From Lumbricus rubellus (taxonomy: Eukaryota; Annelida; Clitellata; Crassiclitellata; Lumbricidae): DNA of 64,000 bases. Location of the stretch: NCBI GenBank assembly GCA_945859605.1, contig OX243811.1, positions 64,409,804 to 64,473,803 on the forward strand, given 5' to 3'. The translations under genes were made by a program, and so were the position numbers. The notes under the pieces were generated by a model. That model was given only the letters and a program-made list of their open reading frames with translations. It was not told the origin of the DNA and searched no databases. Shown here in pieces: positions 21,701 through 30,642 of this stretch (position 1 is its first letter; each line of letters starts with the position of its first letter).

Positions 21701-24300
21701 CGACTTTGTGCTCTTGTAGTCACATTCGCTTGTAGCTCTCCTTGCAATATACTGATTGGTGGAACCTCTTTCAGTTCTGCAATTATCTCTGGATGTAGCA
21801 GGAACTTTTCTGGATTTTCTTTACACAGTTCTGCTGAAATGCTGGCACACACTAAAGTTAAATATGGCGCGATATTTATTGTCCTGTCCTCTGTAGCTGC
21901 TCCTTCGTTACGACCGCTCATCCGCACTTCGATTTTCACCAACTTAGCTGGAATCGGCTCTCCAGCTACACATTGCAAATGAACTCTGCCGATTTCTTCT
22001 TCTGTCGTTCCTTTCAGTAGTTCCTCGTTGATTACTGGTATCTCGGTCCCCGAGTCAATCAACGCCTCGACTTGCACAGGCTGCCCATCAGTCCCACGTA
22101 TCTCCACATTTACATGCTGCAACGATATCTTCTTTATGCGTTGACACTCCTCTTTACTTTTTGTTTCTCGACAACTTTCTGCAATGGAAGTAGTCTTTAT
22201 CGCTTCTTTCAGTATGGTGAACTGCGGCGTACACTTCATCACTGACTTTACTTCTGTTTCTTGGTTGCATTGTTCTTCCCAACCAGGAGGTGCATTTATC
22301 ACTTGTATCTGGTTTACTCGAAGATTTTCTGCACTTCTGCTAAAGTTCTTCCTCAGATTTGCCGCTCCTGGTGCTTGGCAATGTTTTATTAGGTGTTTAT
22401 CAGAATTGCAATTGTGGCAACGCTTCTTGATAAAACTTCTTTGCTCCTTGTTCTCCCACTTGTTGTACGGCGTGTAAGATGCATTACTTTCTGTTGGGCG
22501 TCCCAGCGGCGGAGTTCGATTGTAGGCTTGTCTGTCCCACGTTGACTGTTGTTTATCTTGCGACCACTGCTTTCCAGAATAATCATCTTTCTTTGCATCA
22601 TTACTCTTGGCTTGGCTTCCGGTGTCTTTGCTATCCTTGTTCCACTTGGGTTGCTTTGGACTATTGTCCCATGCTTCAAATTTCGGTTTGTCTTGGAACA
22701 TCACACCAATCCGATTGTTTACATGTATATCTGCGAGATCTGCAACATTACTAGCTTCCAAGCATTCTGTGCCCTCTTTTGCTAAGACAAACTGCAGTGG
22801 ACCTGGTGGTAAACATTCTTTCAGCTTATCCGCCACTAACAAATCAAACAGCTTCTCGTAGTCTTTGTCCACTCGTCTACTTCGGACATAATAATTCAAC
22901 AGGTTCTTCAGCCTAGCCGTGAACATCGTATACGTTTCTTCGGCTGTCTTCTTGGCATCTGCAAACCTGGACCTGTACTCACGTGCTGTTAACTTGAATT
23001 CCTTCAACAAGTGCTCTTTCACTGCATCGTATTTATCTAAATTCTCAAATGACAATCGATTCAATACCGTTCGCGCTCTCGGGGTCATCAATGGCAACAA
23101 CAATTTCACCCAATATTGCTTTTCCACAGCGAAGCTATTGAATGCATTTTCAACTGTTTCAAAATATAATGGCACTTCCATCATATCATACGGCATCTTC
23201 GGTAACACATGCTTCATTGCGTCACCTATCTTCTTAATCTTGGACACCATTGTCTCACTTTCTTTGAGTCTAATCTGTTCTGACACTTCTCGGCTCTTAC
23301 GATCATCTTCGTCTCTCTTCTTCAGTCGATCTTGATCTTCGATTCTCCGCAGTTCTTCCTGTTCTATCTTCTGTTGTAATAGTTCTAACTGCTTTCTGCG
23401 TTCTTCTTTTTCAATGGCCATTTCTTTAAGTTGAGCCTCCTTGATAGCAAGTTTCTTTTGTTCTAACTGCATCTGCTCTTCTCTTTCTCTTCCTGCTTTT
23501 TCCAAATTGTCTTTTCCGGCTTGAAATTCTTCCTGACGAATTTCTTCTGCTCTCTCCAGTTCTTGTAAACGCATCTTTTCTTTTTCTTCCTCGCGAGCCT
23601 TTTTGTCCTCAATCTGCTGCTTTCGTATTTCTTCATCGCTTTTTCTTGCTTTTTCGTACTCTATCATTAACTCCGTCCGTCTCCGTTCTGATTCATCACG
23701 ATCGAGTCTCATTTGTTCTAGTTGTATCTGGAACTGCTGCCTCTGCATGTCTATCTCTTGTTGTCGCAATTCTTTCTCTTCTTGCTTACGTTCTTTCTCC
23801 TCTTGTCTGCGCTGCTCTTCTTTCTCTTTTTCTTCTTGTTTACGCTCTTTCTCCTCTTGTCTGCGCTGCTCTTCTTTCTCTTTTTCTTCTTGTTTACGCT
23901 CTTTCTCCTCTTGTCTGCGCTGCTCTTCTTTCTCTTTTTCTTCTTGTTTACGCTCTTTCTCCTCTTGTCTGCGCTGCTCTTCTTTCTCTTTTTCTTCTTG
24001 TTTACGCTCTTTCTCCTCTTGTTTACGCTGCTCCTCTTTCATTATCATGAATTGCAGCAACGCCTCCATAGACATCGGTGCCTCAGGCTTCTCCACTGGC
24101 TTCTCCGCAGCGCCTCCGACAGCACCTTCTTCTTCTTCTTCTTTCTTAGCCCAAACCTCGGCTAAATTTCTCATCAATTCTTCCCTCGACATCTGTTCAA
24201 CTTCTTCTGCGTCTACGCCTGCTTCAATTAATAATTTTACTAGTCTCTCCGAAGACATCTTCTTAATAGCCGCTTGCTTTTGCTCCGTAAGTTTCTCCAT
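18715..24300 (-). CDS. Gag-Pol polyprotein, order Gag-PR-IN-RT-RH (1861 aa)
   Basis: A single uninterrupted frame. Residues about 80-340 are a highly charged Glu/Lys/Arg/Gln coiled coil with 18-residue repeats. About 345-560 is a retrotransposon-type Gag helical domain. The CCHC knuckle is CHNCNSDKHLIKHC near 627-640. The aspartic protease motif ALIDSGTE is near 743-750. The integrase zinc finger (H-x-H..C-x-x-C) lies near 1013-1053, and its DDE core has MTMDVVGP, TSDRGTNF (59 residues between the Asps) and GLVERWN (35 residues to Glu). A GPY/F-like WHGPCTVL follows. The reverse transcriptase has DGSLRLACDYRYVN near 1490 and the active site YVDDI near 1597. RNase H has YCDSSDFAVGAVL near 1742 and FTDHNPLVYL near 1810. 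All visible catalytic residues are present. No separate gag stop or frameshift is seen, and no env. The start is the first ATG after the leader, giving MEKLTEQK. Confidence 0.95.
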   Translation of the reverse strand: MEKLTEQKQAAIKKMSSERLVKLLIEAGVDAEEVEQMSREELMRNLAEVWAKKEEEEEGAVGGAAEKPVEKPEAPMSMEALLQFMIMKEEQRKQEEKERKQEEKEKEEQRRQEEKERKQEEKEKEEQRRQEEKERKQEEKEKEEQRRQEEKERKQEEKEKEEQRRQEEKERKQEEKELRQQEIDMQRQQFQIQLEQMRLDRDESERRRTELMIEYEKARKSDEEIRKQQIEDKKAREEEKEKMRLQELERAEEIRQEEFQAGKDNLEKAGREREEQMQLEQKKLAIKEAQLKEMAIEKEERRKQLELLQQKIEQEELRRIEDQDRLKKRDEDDRKSREVSEQIRLKESETMVSKIKKIGDAMKHVLPKMPYDMMEVPLYFETVENAFNSFAVEKQYWVKLLLPLMTPRARTVLNRLSFENLDKYDAVKEHLLKEFKLTAREYRSRFADAKKTAEETYTMFTARLKNLLNYYVRSRRVDKDYEKLFDLLVADKLKECLPPGPLQFVLAKEGTECLEASNVADLADIHVNNRIGVMFQDKPKFEAWDNSPKQPKWNKDSKDTGSQAKSNDAKKDDYSGKQWSQDKQQSTWDRQAYNRTPPLGRPTESNASYTPYNKWENKEQRSFIKKRCHNCNSDKHLIKHCQAPGAANLRKNFSRSAENLRVNQIQVINAPPGWEEQCNQETEVKSVMKCTPQFTILKEAIKTTSIAESCRETKSKEECQRIKKISLQHVNVEIRGTDGQPVQVEALIDSGTEIPVINEELLKGTTEEEIGRVHLQCVAGEPIPAKLVKIEVRMSGRNEGAATEDRTINIAPYLTLVCASISAELCKENPEKFLLHPEIIAELKEVPPISILQGELQANVTTRAQSRRAEVEDGEDETINESSQEDDTESEDELSIQDDERTTSENNETEEEMAACERNDSEDSGSDAELETSMRDLFTENSNDERQLEDAKKFEEQQRNDESLKSWWRIAEDQGSEFIVVNGLLFKKHQMLDQLVYQLVLPKERRIQVMELAHESVFGGHLGEEKTRERIKLSFVWPKMRRDVVKFCKSCEKCQLKARSLVMDRVPITPIPREDVPFRRMTMDVVGPIEPKSAAGHKYCLCIVDSCTRWPTIFLLKSLTAKAVCEALMKLFIDVGVPSVITSDRGTNFTASLTREFLKLMGCCPRFDSPGHPEAAGLVERWNQTFKKMVHHVIVENPRQWHKIIPFTVWALREVPNATTGVAPYLLVYGKMPRGPLTILKESWTKEINLPPNIGVQPAKYLKNLRADMEKALIFAENCAEEKQKQYASQYNKRAKDKEFEPGENVIVLYPTSTNKLISRWHGPCTVLQRRSKYSYLVDMNENGRRIVHANKMRKFIARTLSCGLIVEEDDEFGSVVELPLKEDHAETTQKSLQLDYEQIGHLTSEQQKQLLDVLNRYADRFSDKPGLCTLVEHEVVLRPDFREKEFTAYRIPLIYRAEVDKQIQEMLKANIIQPSSSRMASPLVIVKKKDGSLRLACDYRYVNSYTENCRYPMPIVNDVLSKVGKSKFISVLDCRSAYWTCPVKKSDQWKTAFVTHNGLYEFTRVPFGMINSGRTFVKAINMILQPIDAFTEPYVDDIAVHSDDWNIHLKHLELFLKQIRLHNVTLNLKKCVFGKSEVKFIGHLIGSGKKMMNPDRIDSLINLKNPETKKQVKQMLGFFGFYRQFICNFAEIAKPLTDLTSKQTPENIIWTEDHQKSFDSLKEIVLSNVILYMFEVGKPFNLYCDSSDFAVGAVLSQVDDEGIERPVSFISQKLTDTQRRWATIEKEAYAIIWALNKLKEIIIGSKINVFTDHNPLVYLTESMSKSAKLVRWSLSLQNFDILLNYKKGKLNVVADCLSRL
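23790..24020 (-). repeat. 54-bp tandem repeats inside gag
   Basis: About four copies of a 54-nt unit encode RKQEEKEKEEQRRQEEKE (18 residues). They keep frame and heptad-like charge pattern, lengthening the Gag coiled coil. Neighbouring units are nearly identical in DNA. Confidence 0.9.
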
Positions 24301-24612
24301 CTTACTTCTTTACTTTACAGATGCTCGATAAAATAGTAGGCTACTCTTCAAATGTTTGCAATTGACTGACTTCAATTCTTTAAGCAAACTTCAATAGACA
24401 AGCAAGTTTTTCTACCTTGTAGTCGTTGTGTTGTCGTTTCTCACTGACGTACGGATGCTCGATGTATCGTTGCTTCTCCCGTGTGCTCGGCTCCTCGATA
24501 AATTCACAGCGTCCGTTCCTCCACAACGTCTGTTGATTGAATAGAATCCCTCCGTTCGTAACTACGATCGTTCTCCTGCAACTTGGATCGTTATCCTGCA
24601 ACTTGGATCGTT
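24301..24612 (-). other. Leader between primer site and gag
   Basis: A 5' untranslated leader of about 310 nt. A 73-codon frame (24601-24380, MQDNDPSCRRT...) lies in it. It resembles nothing known to me and is probably a chance or regulatory upstream frame. A 16-bp direct repeat AACTTGGATCGTTATC-like sits at 24579-24615. Confidence 0.5.
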
Positions 24613-24630
24613 ATCCCACCGCTGCCACCA
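24613..24630 (-). other. Primer-binding site, complementary to tRNA-Leu
   Basis: The minus strand reads TGGTGGCAGCGGTGGGAT, two bases after the 5' LTR. It is complementary over 18 nt to the 3' end of metazoan tRNA-Leu (…ATCCCACCGCTGCCA plus CCA, from general knowledge). Confidence 0.8.
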
Positions 24631-24632
24631 AA

Positions 24633-25152
24633 TGTCACAAGTCTTTTCCCTCTTCTTCTCTACGTGTGACCTTCAGTCTCTTCGGAAGCTTCTTCGTATA
24701 AGTTCGTGGTAGCGTAGGCCTATCCCTAGATAACTGTTTCATTAGCTAAATGGCTAGGTTAAAGAATCTACAGTCTTTCACTGTTTTGTTAACCAACAAC
24801 GACGACGTGTTTAACTCTTCTTATTATACTCCAAAATCCGATATAAAGTAAAACGATCAGCAACAACACAACAATGACTACACTTGCGTTATCATAACAA
24901 CTACACGACTACTATCTTCATCAGTCTACTCTATCGCAACTCAACAACAACTCTTACAGCCAATCTCAACGGCTCTCAACACGCAACTCTCCTTCTTCAC
25001 TTCCACTCCCTTCTTGTACAATTAACGTACGCTCGTCTAGACGTCACGTGCTGTCCAGACAATCACCTGTGCAGACGCCGCGCGGCAATTTGCACCTGGC
25101 CTACTTACGTCGCTGTACGACAATCGGCGTGCACTGATTAAATTAGCTGACA
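24633..25152 (-). repeat. 5' LTR (520 bp)
   Basis: It starts TGTCAGCTAATT and ends GACTTGTGACA on the minus strand and carries the promoter for the element. No strong TATA box is obvious; AGTATAATAAG and a CACGTGACGTC motif are present. Confidence 0.95.
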
Positions 25153-25217
25153 AGTGTTTAGGTTGATTGTACATGTATGTAGGCCTACTGTGACCAAATA
25201 ATCTTACAATTACAATT

Positions 25218-25452
25218 AGTGGCGTAGGGGTTAAACCTCCATTGGTTAAAGATAAAGTTTAAAAAAATGTTATTTATCCACTTAAATAAGAAAAACAAAA
25301 CAATTGTTTGTTTTAACAATTGCTTTTTAAACTTTATTTCTTATTACTTTATTCCATTTTTATTTACTGTAATACTGTTGGGTTGGTATCAGGAATGCAT
25401 CCGGCCAGGCCATAAACCTCCGCCTCATCATAAATTCATGGCTACGCCACTG
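25218..25452 (+). mobile_element. Small hAT-like MITE, copy 1
   Basis: Ends AGTGGCGTAGG and, inverted, CAGTGGCGTAGCC. The interior contains ACAATTGTTTGTT and TTTACTGTAATACTGTT. Related copies lie at 49276-49500 and, inverted, at about 51400-51600. No coding capacity. The TIR style suggests hAT, but no clear 8-bp target duplication is seen. Confidence 0.6.
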
Positions 25453-25674
25453 CAAGCTACGCTGCATTTGGCTAGATTTAACCAGGTTAGGTTTCACTAC
25501 AGTATTAAAGTTTCTTGGTAAAATGTAAATGTGCAACTATTTCTATTGCGATCCAATGTATGTCTCAACACGTCGTGTTCCTTAAATTTTCTCATGAATA
25601 GTTAGGATGAGATCCTTCAACAATTTTCGCCGCTCTATTCGTTTGAATGGACGTCACGCCATTTAATTTATTTT

Positions 25675-25730
25675 ATGGACTTATATAGCGCCTGAGTGGA
25701 AACCTATTCAGAAGCGCTACCAGCCTACCA
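25675..25730 (-). repeat. Fragment of the GCGC-hairpin SINE/LINE tail
   Basis: TTATATAGCGCCTGAGTGG followed by CAGAAGCGCTACC, an inverted and degraded form of the tail found at 10138, 49090 and 62370. Confidence 0.45.
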
Positions 25731-25853
25731 GCTTAATGTTCACGTTAGCCCGAGAATCAAATGTTTTGAAATAAGGAAATTCGGCGTACGACCAATCGAC
25801 AAGGACGCACGATTATATAACCTGACGTACGCTTGACTAATTTTTGATGATAA

Positions 25854-25855
<2 letters not shown>

Positions 25856-25885
<30 letters not shown>

Positions 25886-26099
25886 ATGACGACGACGATG
25901 ACGATGACGACGATGATGATGATGGTAACAGCCACACGTTGAGGACGAGGACCACTTTCTCCAGTGTCAGTCTTACATAGCTTGAGGGATTGTTTTTACT
26001 TCGAGCGAAAGAAAGAGTAATTGAATTTCATATTCATTCATTCGTTCGTTCGTTCGTTCATTCAATCATTTATTCGTTCGTTCATTCATTCGTTCGCTG
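25856..26099. repeat. Microsatellites (CTG/GAT/GAC)n and (TTCG)n
   Basis: 25856-25924 is a mosaic of CTG, GAT and GAC triplets. 26035-26099 is a mosaic of TTCA/TTCG tetramers. Confidence 0.85.
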
Positions 26100-27790
26100 C
26101 ATGCGATAATTTTAAAGCACCTCTTCAATGGGACTAGTCTAAGATCTGTTTAGGCCTATATGTGATTGAATAGATAGGTCTACATACCTATAAATAGTTA
26201 TTAATTCCCCACATATAAAAGGTATATTAAGTAGAATACAATGCTTTAAATTATATTGCTAATGTCATATTGAGCAGTGCGCATCATTATATGGGACTAA
26301 GGTTTAATAGAAGTGATTTGCTGATAAGAGCATCTTCATAAAATAATTTGTCTATTTCTTATCAACCTTATCAGCCACTTTGGCAAACAGCCAAAGTCTG
26401 TAGACAAGAGCCACAGCAACTTGTCAGTGACTGGGACATGGCTTTCAAGAGGTTAGATCTATCATTCTATCAGTCTGCCAGTCTAAGCTTGCTTCGGTCA
26501 GACTTTAAACTTAAGTCGAACCATGGTACATCGGATGTTCGCCGTGGACATAATGATTGCTATCTTGATTGTCAGATAGATAAAAAATCAAAATTCGGAG
26601 CACTCACTTTGATTGATCAATTGAATTTGATTTTTTCCTTCATTAAGTAATAAAATATAGATCTAATCATTCTAATGTTGCTTTTATGTACCAGGTGTAA
26701 TGTCTTTCACTGTACCCGATAAATGTACATACTTACTTACCAATTTGCTCTATTCAGCTTACTTACCTATTTACGCAATCATTTGTTAATCTTCCTCTTT
26801 CTATGGGGTACGATTCACAGTGCCTGCGTCTTGATTTAAAACATATCTAGTTGATTTGTTGTTGTTTGAGCTCTTTTGGAGCTATATTACATATTTGAGA
26901 GTGGGATACATGTACGTGCATACTTGTATATCGTTTCGATAGCGCTGTATTCTTAGAATAACTTGTAACATGACGTTGACCATGATACAAGCCTTAGGCA
27001 ATAGGTGTAAGTGAACTCTCTCAAGTGAACCGTAGTAGTAGTTCACTTCTGATAGGATTCGTCTTATTCAATTGTTATCCACTGTTAGCCAATTCACGGC
27101 CTACTTGAAAACTAAACTATAATTAAAACCTATAGGCCTACACACGTGACACGACTCAACGCTCGTGAATGCACAAGTGCCCACTCTCGGCCTTTCAGAA
27201 ATTTGGAGTTTACGATTGCGTGGGCTATTAGGCTATGTAAGTCAGAAATGGACTGCACAACATCGGCACTTCGGTGGTGCACCGTTAGAGGTGCACATGT
27301 CAATCCTAGGTCACCTTGGGCAACAGAGTGAAGGGACCTTCAACCAGGCACGTAGCCTACTAGAGCGAGATACTTAAGATGACACGGGGACGCTTTAAGA
27401 GAGAACGCATGTCATGTCTGCGCATCAATGGGTCTATCATGCTATTCATAACTTATCATTAAAACATAATATGCTTGCATGCATTAAATAAATCCATGCA
27501 TGCATTCACCTGTCAATGCATGTCGTTGCTTGGTAAACCCCGTACGGACAGAGTTCCTAATTAGAAGTGGATAGACGATTAGATATCTTCTCTTGAGATA
27601 AAGACAGACAGATCGCTCAAAAGCAAATCAGAACCAGTAGGACCGCACTACAGAGAATTATCGTATGGCCCAGAACGAGTTTCATAGACTAGATTAATCA
27701 TTGAAAGCGATTTATCACTGATTGTATACACGTGGATTTATAAGTAATCTTACATGTCCCTATAATAATCATATATCAGTCACGTAATCT
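26100..27790. other. Intergenic, nothing recognised
   Basis: Frames of 100 codons (26348-26650) and 61-70 codons (27146-27377) have no recognisable motif, no splice context and ordinary AT-rich composition. Confidence 0.4.
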
Positions 27791-27796
27791 ATGTCG

Positions 27797-27990
27797 TACG
27801 TTGGTGCAGTGGATAGGGAACTCGACTTCCAATGTGAAGATCATTTATGAGCTTCAGAATCAATTGAGACAGTTTTTTGCAGGTAGGCCTACCTCAAACA
27901 AGTTCTTTACTCGCAGTTGCTTTGAACCACAGGCTTGAACTTACTGTGCGCATGTGATAAATGCAATATAAATAATAAAAATAGCAAAAA
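27797..27990 (+). mobile_element. Degenerate tRNA-derived SINE
   Basis: GTTGGTGCAGTGGATAGGG is box-A-like, followed by ACTCGACTTCCAATGTGAAG resembling an anticodon arm. Box B is degraded. The body ends in an A-rich tail (about 27960-27990) with a GAT array behind it. Confidence 0.45.
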
Positions 27991-27995
27991 TAATA

Positions 27996-28004
27996 CAAAT
28001 GACA

Positions 28005-28035
<31 letters not shown>

Positions 28036-28075
28036 GGGGGATCATGATGACGACGACGACGATGATGATGATCTC
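27996..28075. repeat. (GAT)n / (GAC)n microsatellite
   Basis: Triplet array GATGATGAT with a GGGGG interruption and GACGACGAC. Confidence 0.9.
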
Positions 28076-28106
28076 TGAGTGACCGTGAGTAAATGACTTG
28101 CTCGAG

Positions 28107-28372
28107 TCATAGGCGTAGGGGACATTTCAGCAGTGGGGGGAATGAGAATTTTGCCCGAAATTTTTTCTGTCATCCGGTCGAAATCTTAAGAAAAATTCCC
28201 GTAACTTTTTGACCAAAAGTTCTGACGGCCTTTTAAAGTCATCTGGTACTTTTGCCCGAATGTTTTTACTTTTTATTTTTCCGGGTCTGCTTGCCCGAAA
28301 AATCAGACTTACCCAAAATTTAGGGGGGAATTTGCCCCGCCTCTGGACCCCCGTCTCCTACGCCTGTACGCG
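28107..28372. mobile_element. Non-autonomous DNA element with AGGCGTAGG ends
   Basis: Left end TAGGCGTAGGGGAC, right end (inverted) CAGGCGTAGGAGACGG. The interior has inverted TTTGCCCGAAATTTT-like blocks. About 265 bp, non-coding. A related interior (TTTTCTGACGACC) appears near 44410. Confidence 0.5.
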
Positions 28373-28373
28373 A

Positions 28374-28447
28374 GATCCCTACACAGCTGTAGCCGTCTCA
28401 GAGGGAAGGGTCGAACCCACACTCTAAGAGTTACAAAGCGACTGCTC
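28374..28447 (-). repeat. tRNA-like relic (SINE head or tRNA pseudogene)
   Basis: The minus strand has GTTAGAGCAGTCGC, a TTTGTAACT anticodon-like loop and box B GGGTTCGACCC. The acceptor stem does not pair well, so it is not called as a functional tRNA. Confidence 0.45.
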
Positions 28448-28499
28448 TAACGATGACTCTACGTTGTGGTAATTTAAGTCGACTAATTATGTATGTGTC

Positions 28500-28710
28500 C
28501 CGTCAGAAGTGATGGCCACCGACAGAGACAAGTAAGTCAACGAATCTTTGAACTGATAACAGAAACGGGCGATTGATTTGCTTATCTTAATTTGGTTCGT
28601 TCGTATTATCTCTCCCTGGAGTCATTGATGTCAGGTGAATGACAGTCTCAAGACTGTCATCCATTGCCAGATCATATCGACTATTGAACTACTGGACATG
28701 TTGAAGAGCA
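28500..28710 (+). promoter_or_regulatory. Duplicated upstream block of gene C with paired GATA sites
   Basis: CTGATAACAGAAACGGGCGATT and TTGCTTATCTTAATTT match 37600-37640 upstream of gene D. The blocks also share an SP-like CTCCCTGGAG/CTTCCTTGGAG element and a following (CTGT)-rich array. The GATA/TTATC pair makes it a candidate enhancer, which is inference. Confidence 0.45.
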
Positions 28711-28714
28711 GTCC

Positions 28715-29019
28715 CTTTCTATGTCTGTCTGTCTGTTTTTCTCTGTTTATATGTCTATCAGTTTTTTGTGTCCGTCTCTCTACATCGTTGACTGTCACTG
28801 TGTAACAGTGTGTATCTGTATCATTGACTCTATCAGTGTATAGGCTACTGTTTAGGCCTACTTGAAAGTCTTTGTGAACATTGCTCCTCTGTGTCTCTCT
28901 GTCTGTCTCTGCCTCTCTGTCTCTGCCTGTCTCTCTGTCTCCGTTTGTCTCTCTCTCTCTCTCTATCGCTGTCTCTCTCTGTCTCTTTCTCAGTTTCTCT
29001 CTATATATTTCCGTCCCTA

Positions 29020-29051
<32 letters not shown>

Positions 29052-29140
29052 GCTCTATATCTCCCTGTATATATGTCATAGTCTATCTTCTTGCCTGTCT
29101 GTCTATCTGTCTGTCTAACTTTATGTCTGTTTCATTGTCT
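28715..29140. repeat. CT/CTGT-rich microsatellite
   Basis: A polypyrimidine run of TCTG and TCTC units. Low-complexity Ser/Leu/Cys frames here are artefacts. A counterpart lies at 37798-38080. Confidence 0.9.
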
Positions 29141-29754
29141 AGCTATGTCTGTATGCATGGACGTCTCTTTGACTTACTTCTTCTCAGTTCAAACCTGGTC
29201 GAAACAGCGCATCCCATTAAGCCTCTAATTTTTTCTCTCCAGTATTTTCAACAACAGACTCTTTGATGCCTCCAAGTTCCTTCTCCATAACTACAGTGAA
29301 ATCTTTCCCCACCAACCCAACAACATCATTACCTTTACACTTGTGCCGCGGTCTCACAACACATTTTTGAAACACCTCTAAGGTCCTCGATAAAGACTCA
29401 ACAGAAACATATTAATGGCGTACATGCAGCAAACTTGTCAGCATGCCTCCTTGAGAAGCATGAAGCTAAAGGAAACACGCTGGGTTGTACAGTTGGCCTC
29501 CATTGAACGTTCTATAGAAGCATTAAAGTTGAAAACTTTTATAATATGTCGCAGTAAAAACTCTATTAAACGCACAATTGCCTTAGAGAACCATTGTTGG
29601 GTGAATACTGCAGTGTAGGCTACTAGGCCTATATGTAGGCCTATACGTATCCCATGATAGCAACATTGCCATAGTATGAACAGATTATGGTCGCAGACGT
29701 GTTTGCCTATGTAATAAAATCCTTTCTACTACACGTCGTGTAGGATTGTCAAAA

Positions 29755-30180
29755 ATACAGTGACGGGTGTGGTAGAACTATTCTGAAGCTTTATGGCCTT
29801 GTGGGGGTGGGGTTGGGGTGGAGGGTAGGACTTGACTCTCTGAAAAGTTTGTCTATAGCCGTCGGCAAAAGTAACAAAACCTAGATTTTTGGAGATTAAA
29901 ATTTTTATCATGGCTAAGCTAAATACAGTGACGGGTGTGGTAGAACTATTCTGAAGCTTTATGGCCTTGTGGGGTGGGGTTGGGTGGAGGGTAGGACTTG
30001 ACAGAGATGGAGCATGCACAGCGGGCAACGGCCTTGGGGGAAGCACAATGTAGTGGCTTAGAGCCTTAAGCAATGGGCAACATAAAGAGTCATCTGGTGC
30101 AGTGGCCTCGTTGAAAGTCTCTGAAAAGTTTCTTTATAGCCGTGGGCAAATGTATTAAAACCTATATTTTTTGTGATCAA
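29755..30180. repeat. Tandem ~170-bp duplication
   Basis: The block starting CAGTGACGGGTGTGGTAG recurs at 29757 and 29928 with TGGGGTTGGGGTGGAGGG inside. TCTGAAAAGTTTNTCTATAGCC follows at 29837 and 30119. Between the copies TATCATGGCTAAGCT (about 29907-29921) equals the start-codon region of genes C and D. Confidence 0.75.
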
Positions 30181-30534
30181 ACATTTTTATTGATCTATTG
30201 CCGTAAATTCAGAGCAACGTAATGAGGTTAAATCCCCATCTATTTTATCGTCTTCGTAGTGTTCTTGGGTATTTGGTCTTCGGCTTGGTCTCTCTTGGTC
30301 ATAAACCTGAGGTCTTGGTCTCAAAAACTGAGGCACTTCAATTCAACACGAGAACACTTAAAGTGGACGTTCTGACCTGAAATGCGACAGGGCATTTACA
30401 TGATTAATGTTGGAATTATAAAGGGCTAAGAAGAACTGATAACGTGTCGGTACGTGATCCTTTGGAAAGTTACACGTAGGCTACCTTTGGCCGCGTTTGT
30501 CATCTGTCTACTTTATGATTTATGGCACCCTGAC

Positions 30535-30640
30535 TTGCTAGGCTATATATTAAGCGTCCAGACGTTAGGCTCATCATTCGCTGTGGATCTTCGGAGAGAT
30601 TTGTGTCTGTCATTGTCCATTGAGTGCGATAATTTTATTA
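30535..30640 (+). promoter_or_regulatory. Promoter and 5'UTR of lipid-binding gene C
   Basis: TATATATTAA at 30544-30553, then initiator-like CTCATCATTCGCT about 27 bp downstream (30570 on). GTCTGTCATTGTCCA precedes the ATG. Gene D has the same layout. Confidence 0.7.
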
Positions 30641-30642
30641 TC

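Larger units (their letters stand above)
18078..25152 (-). mobile_element. Full-length Gmr1-type LTR retrotransposon
   Basis: A 7075-bp element on the minus strand: 5' LTR 24633-25152, tRNA primer site, leader, one gag-pol frame (24300-18715), polypurine tract, 3' LTR 18078-18597. The LTRs are 520 bp, start TGT and end ACA, and I see no difference between them on direct reading. Integrase precedes reverse transcriptase in the frame. Known Ty3/gypsy-like elements with this Ty1/copia-like order form the Gmr1 group, first reported from deuterostomes. The intact frame, matching LTRs and perfect target duplication point to very recent insertion. It lies between lipid-binding genes B and C, on the opposite strand. 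Confidence 0.93.
18073..25157. other. 5-bp target-site duplication AGTGT around the LTR element
   Basis: AGTGT at 18073-18077 and again at 25153-25157, directly abutting the two LTR ends. Confidence 0.9.

Noticed and set aside
21485..24331. Several plus-strand frames of 130-240 codons opposite gag-pol
   Set aside because: Antisense shadows of a charged or low-complexity coding region; no motifs.
24380..24601. 73-codon leader frame as an accessory gene of the LTR element
   Set aside because: No similarity or motif; conservation in sibling copies would be needed.
26348..26650. 100-codon frame as a host gene
   Set aside because: No recognisable domain, promoter or splice signals; length is compatible with chance.
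28374..28447. Functional tRNA gene
   Set aside because: Boxes A and B are recognisable but stems do not pair; more likely a SINE head or pseudogene.
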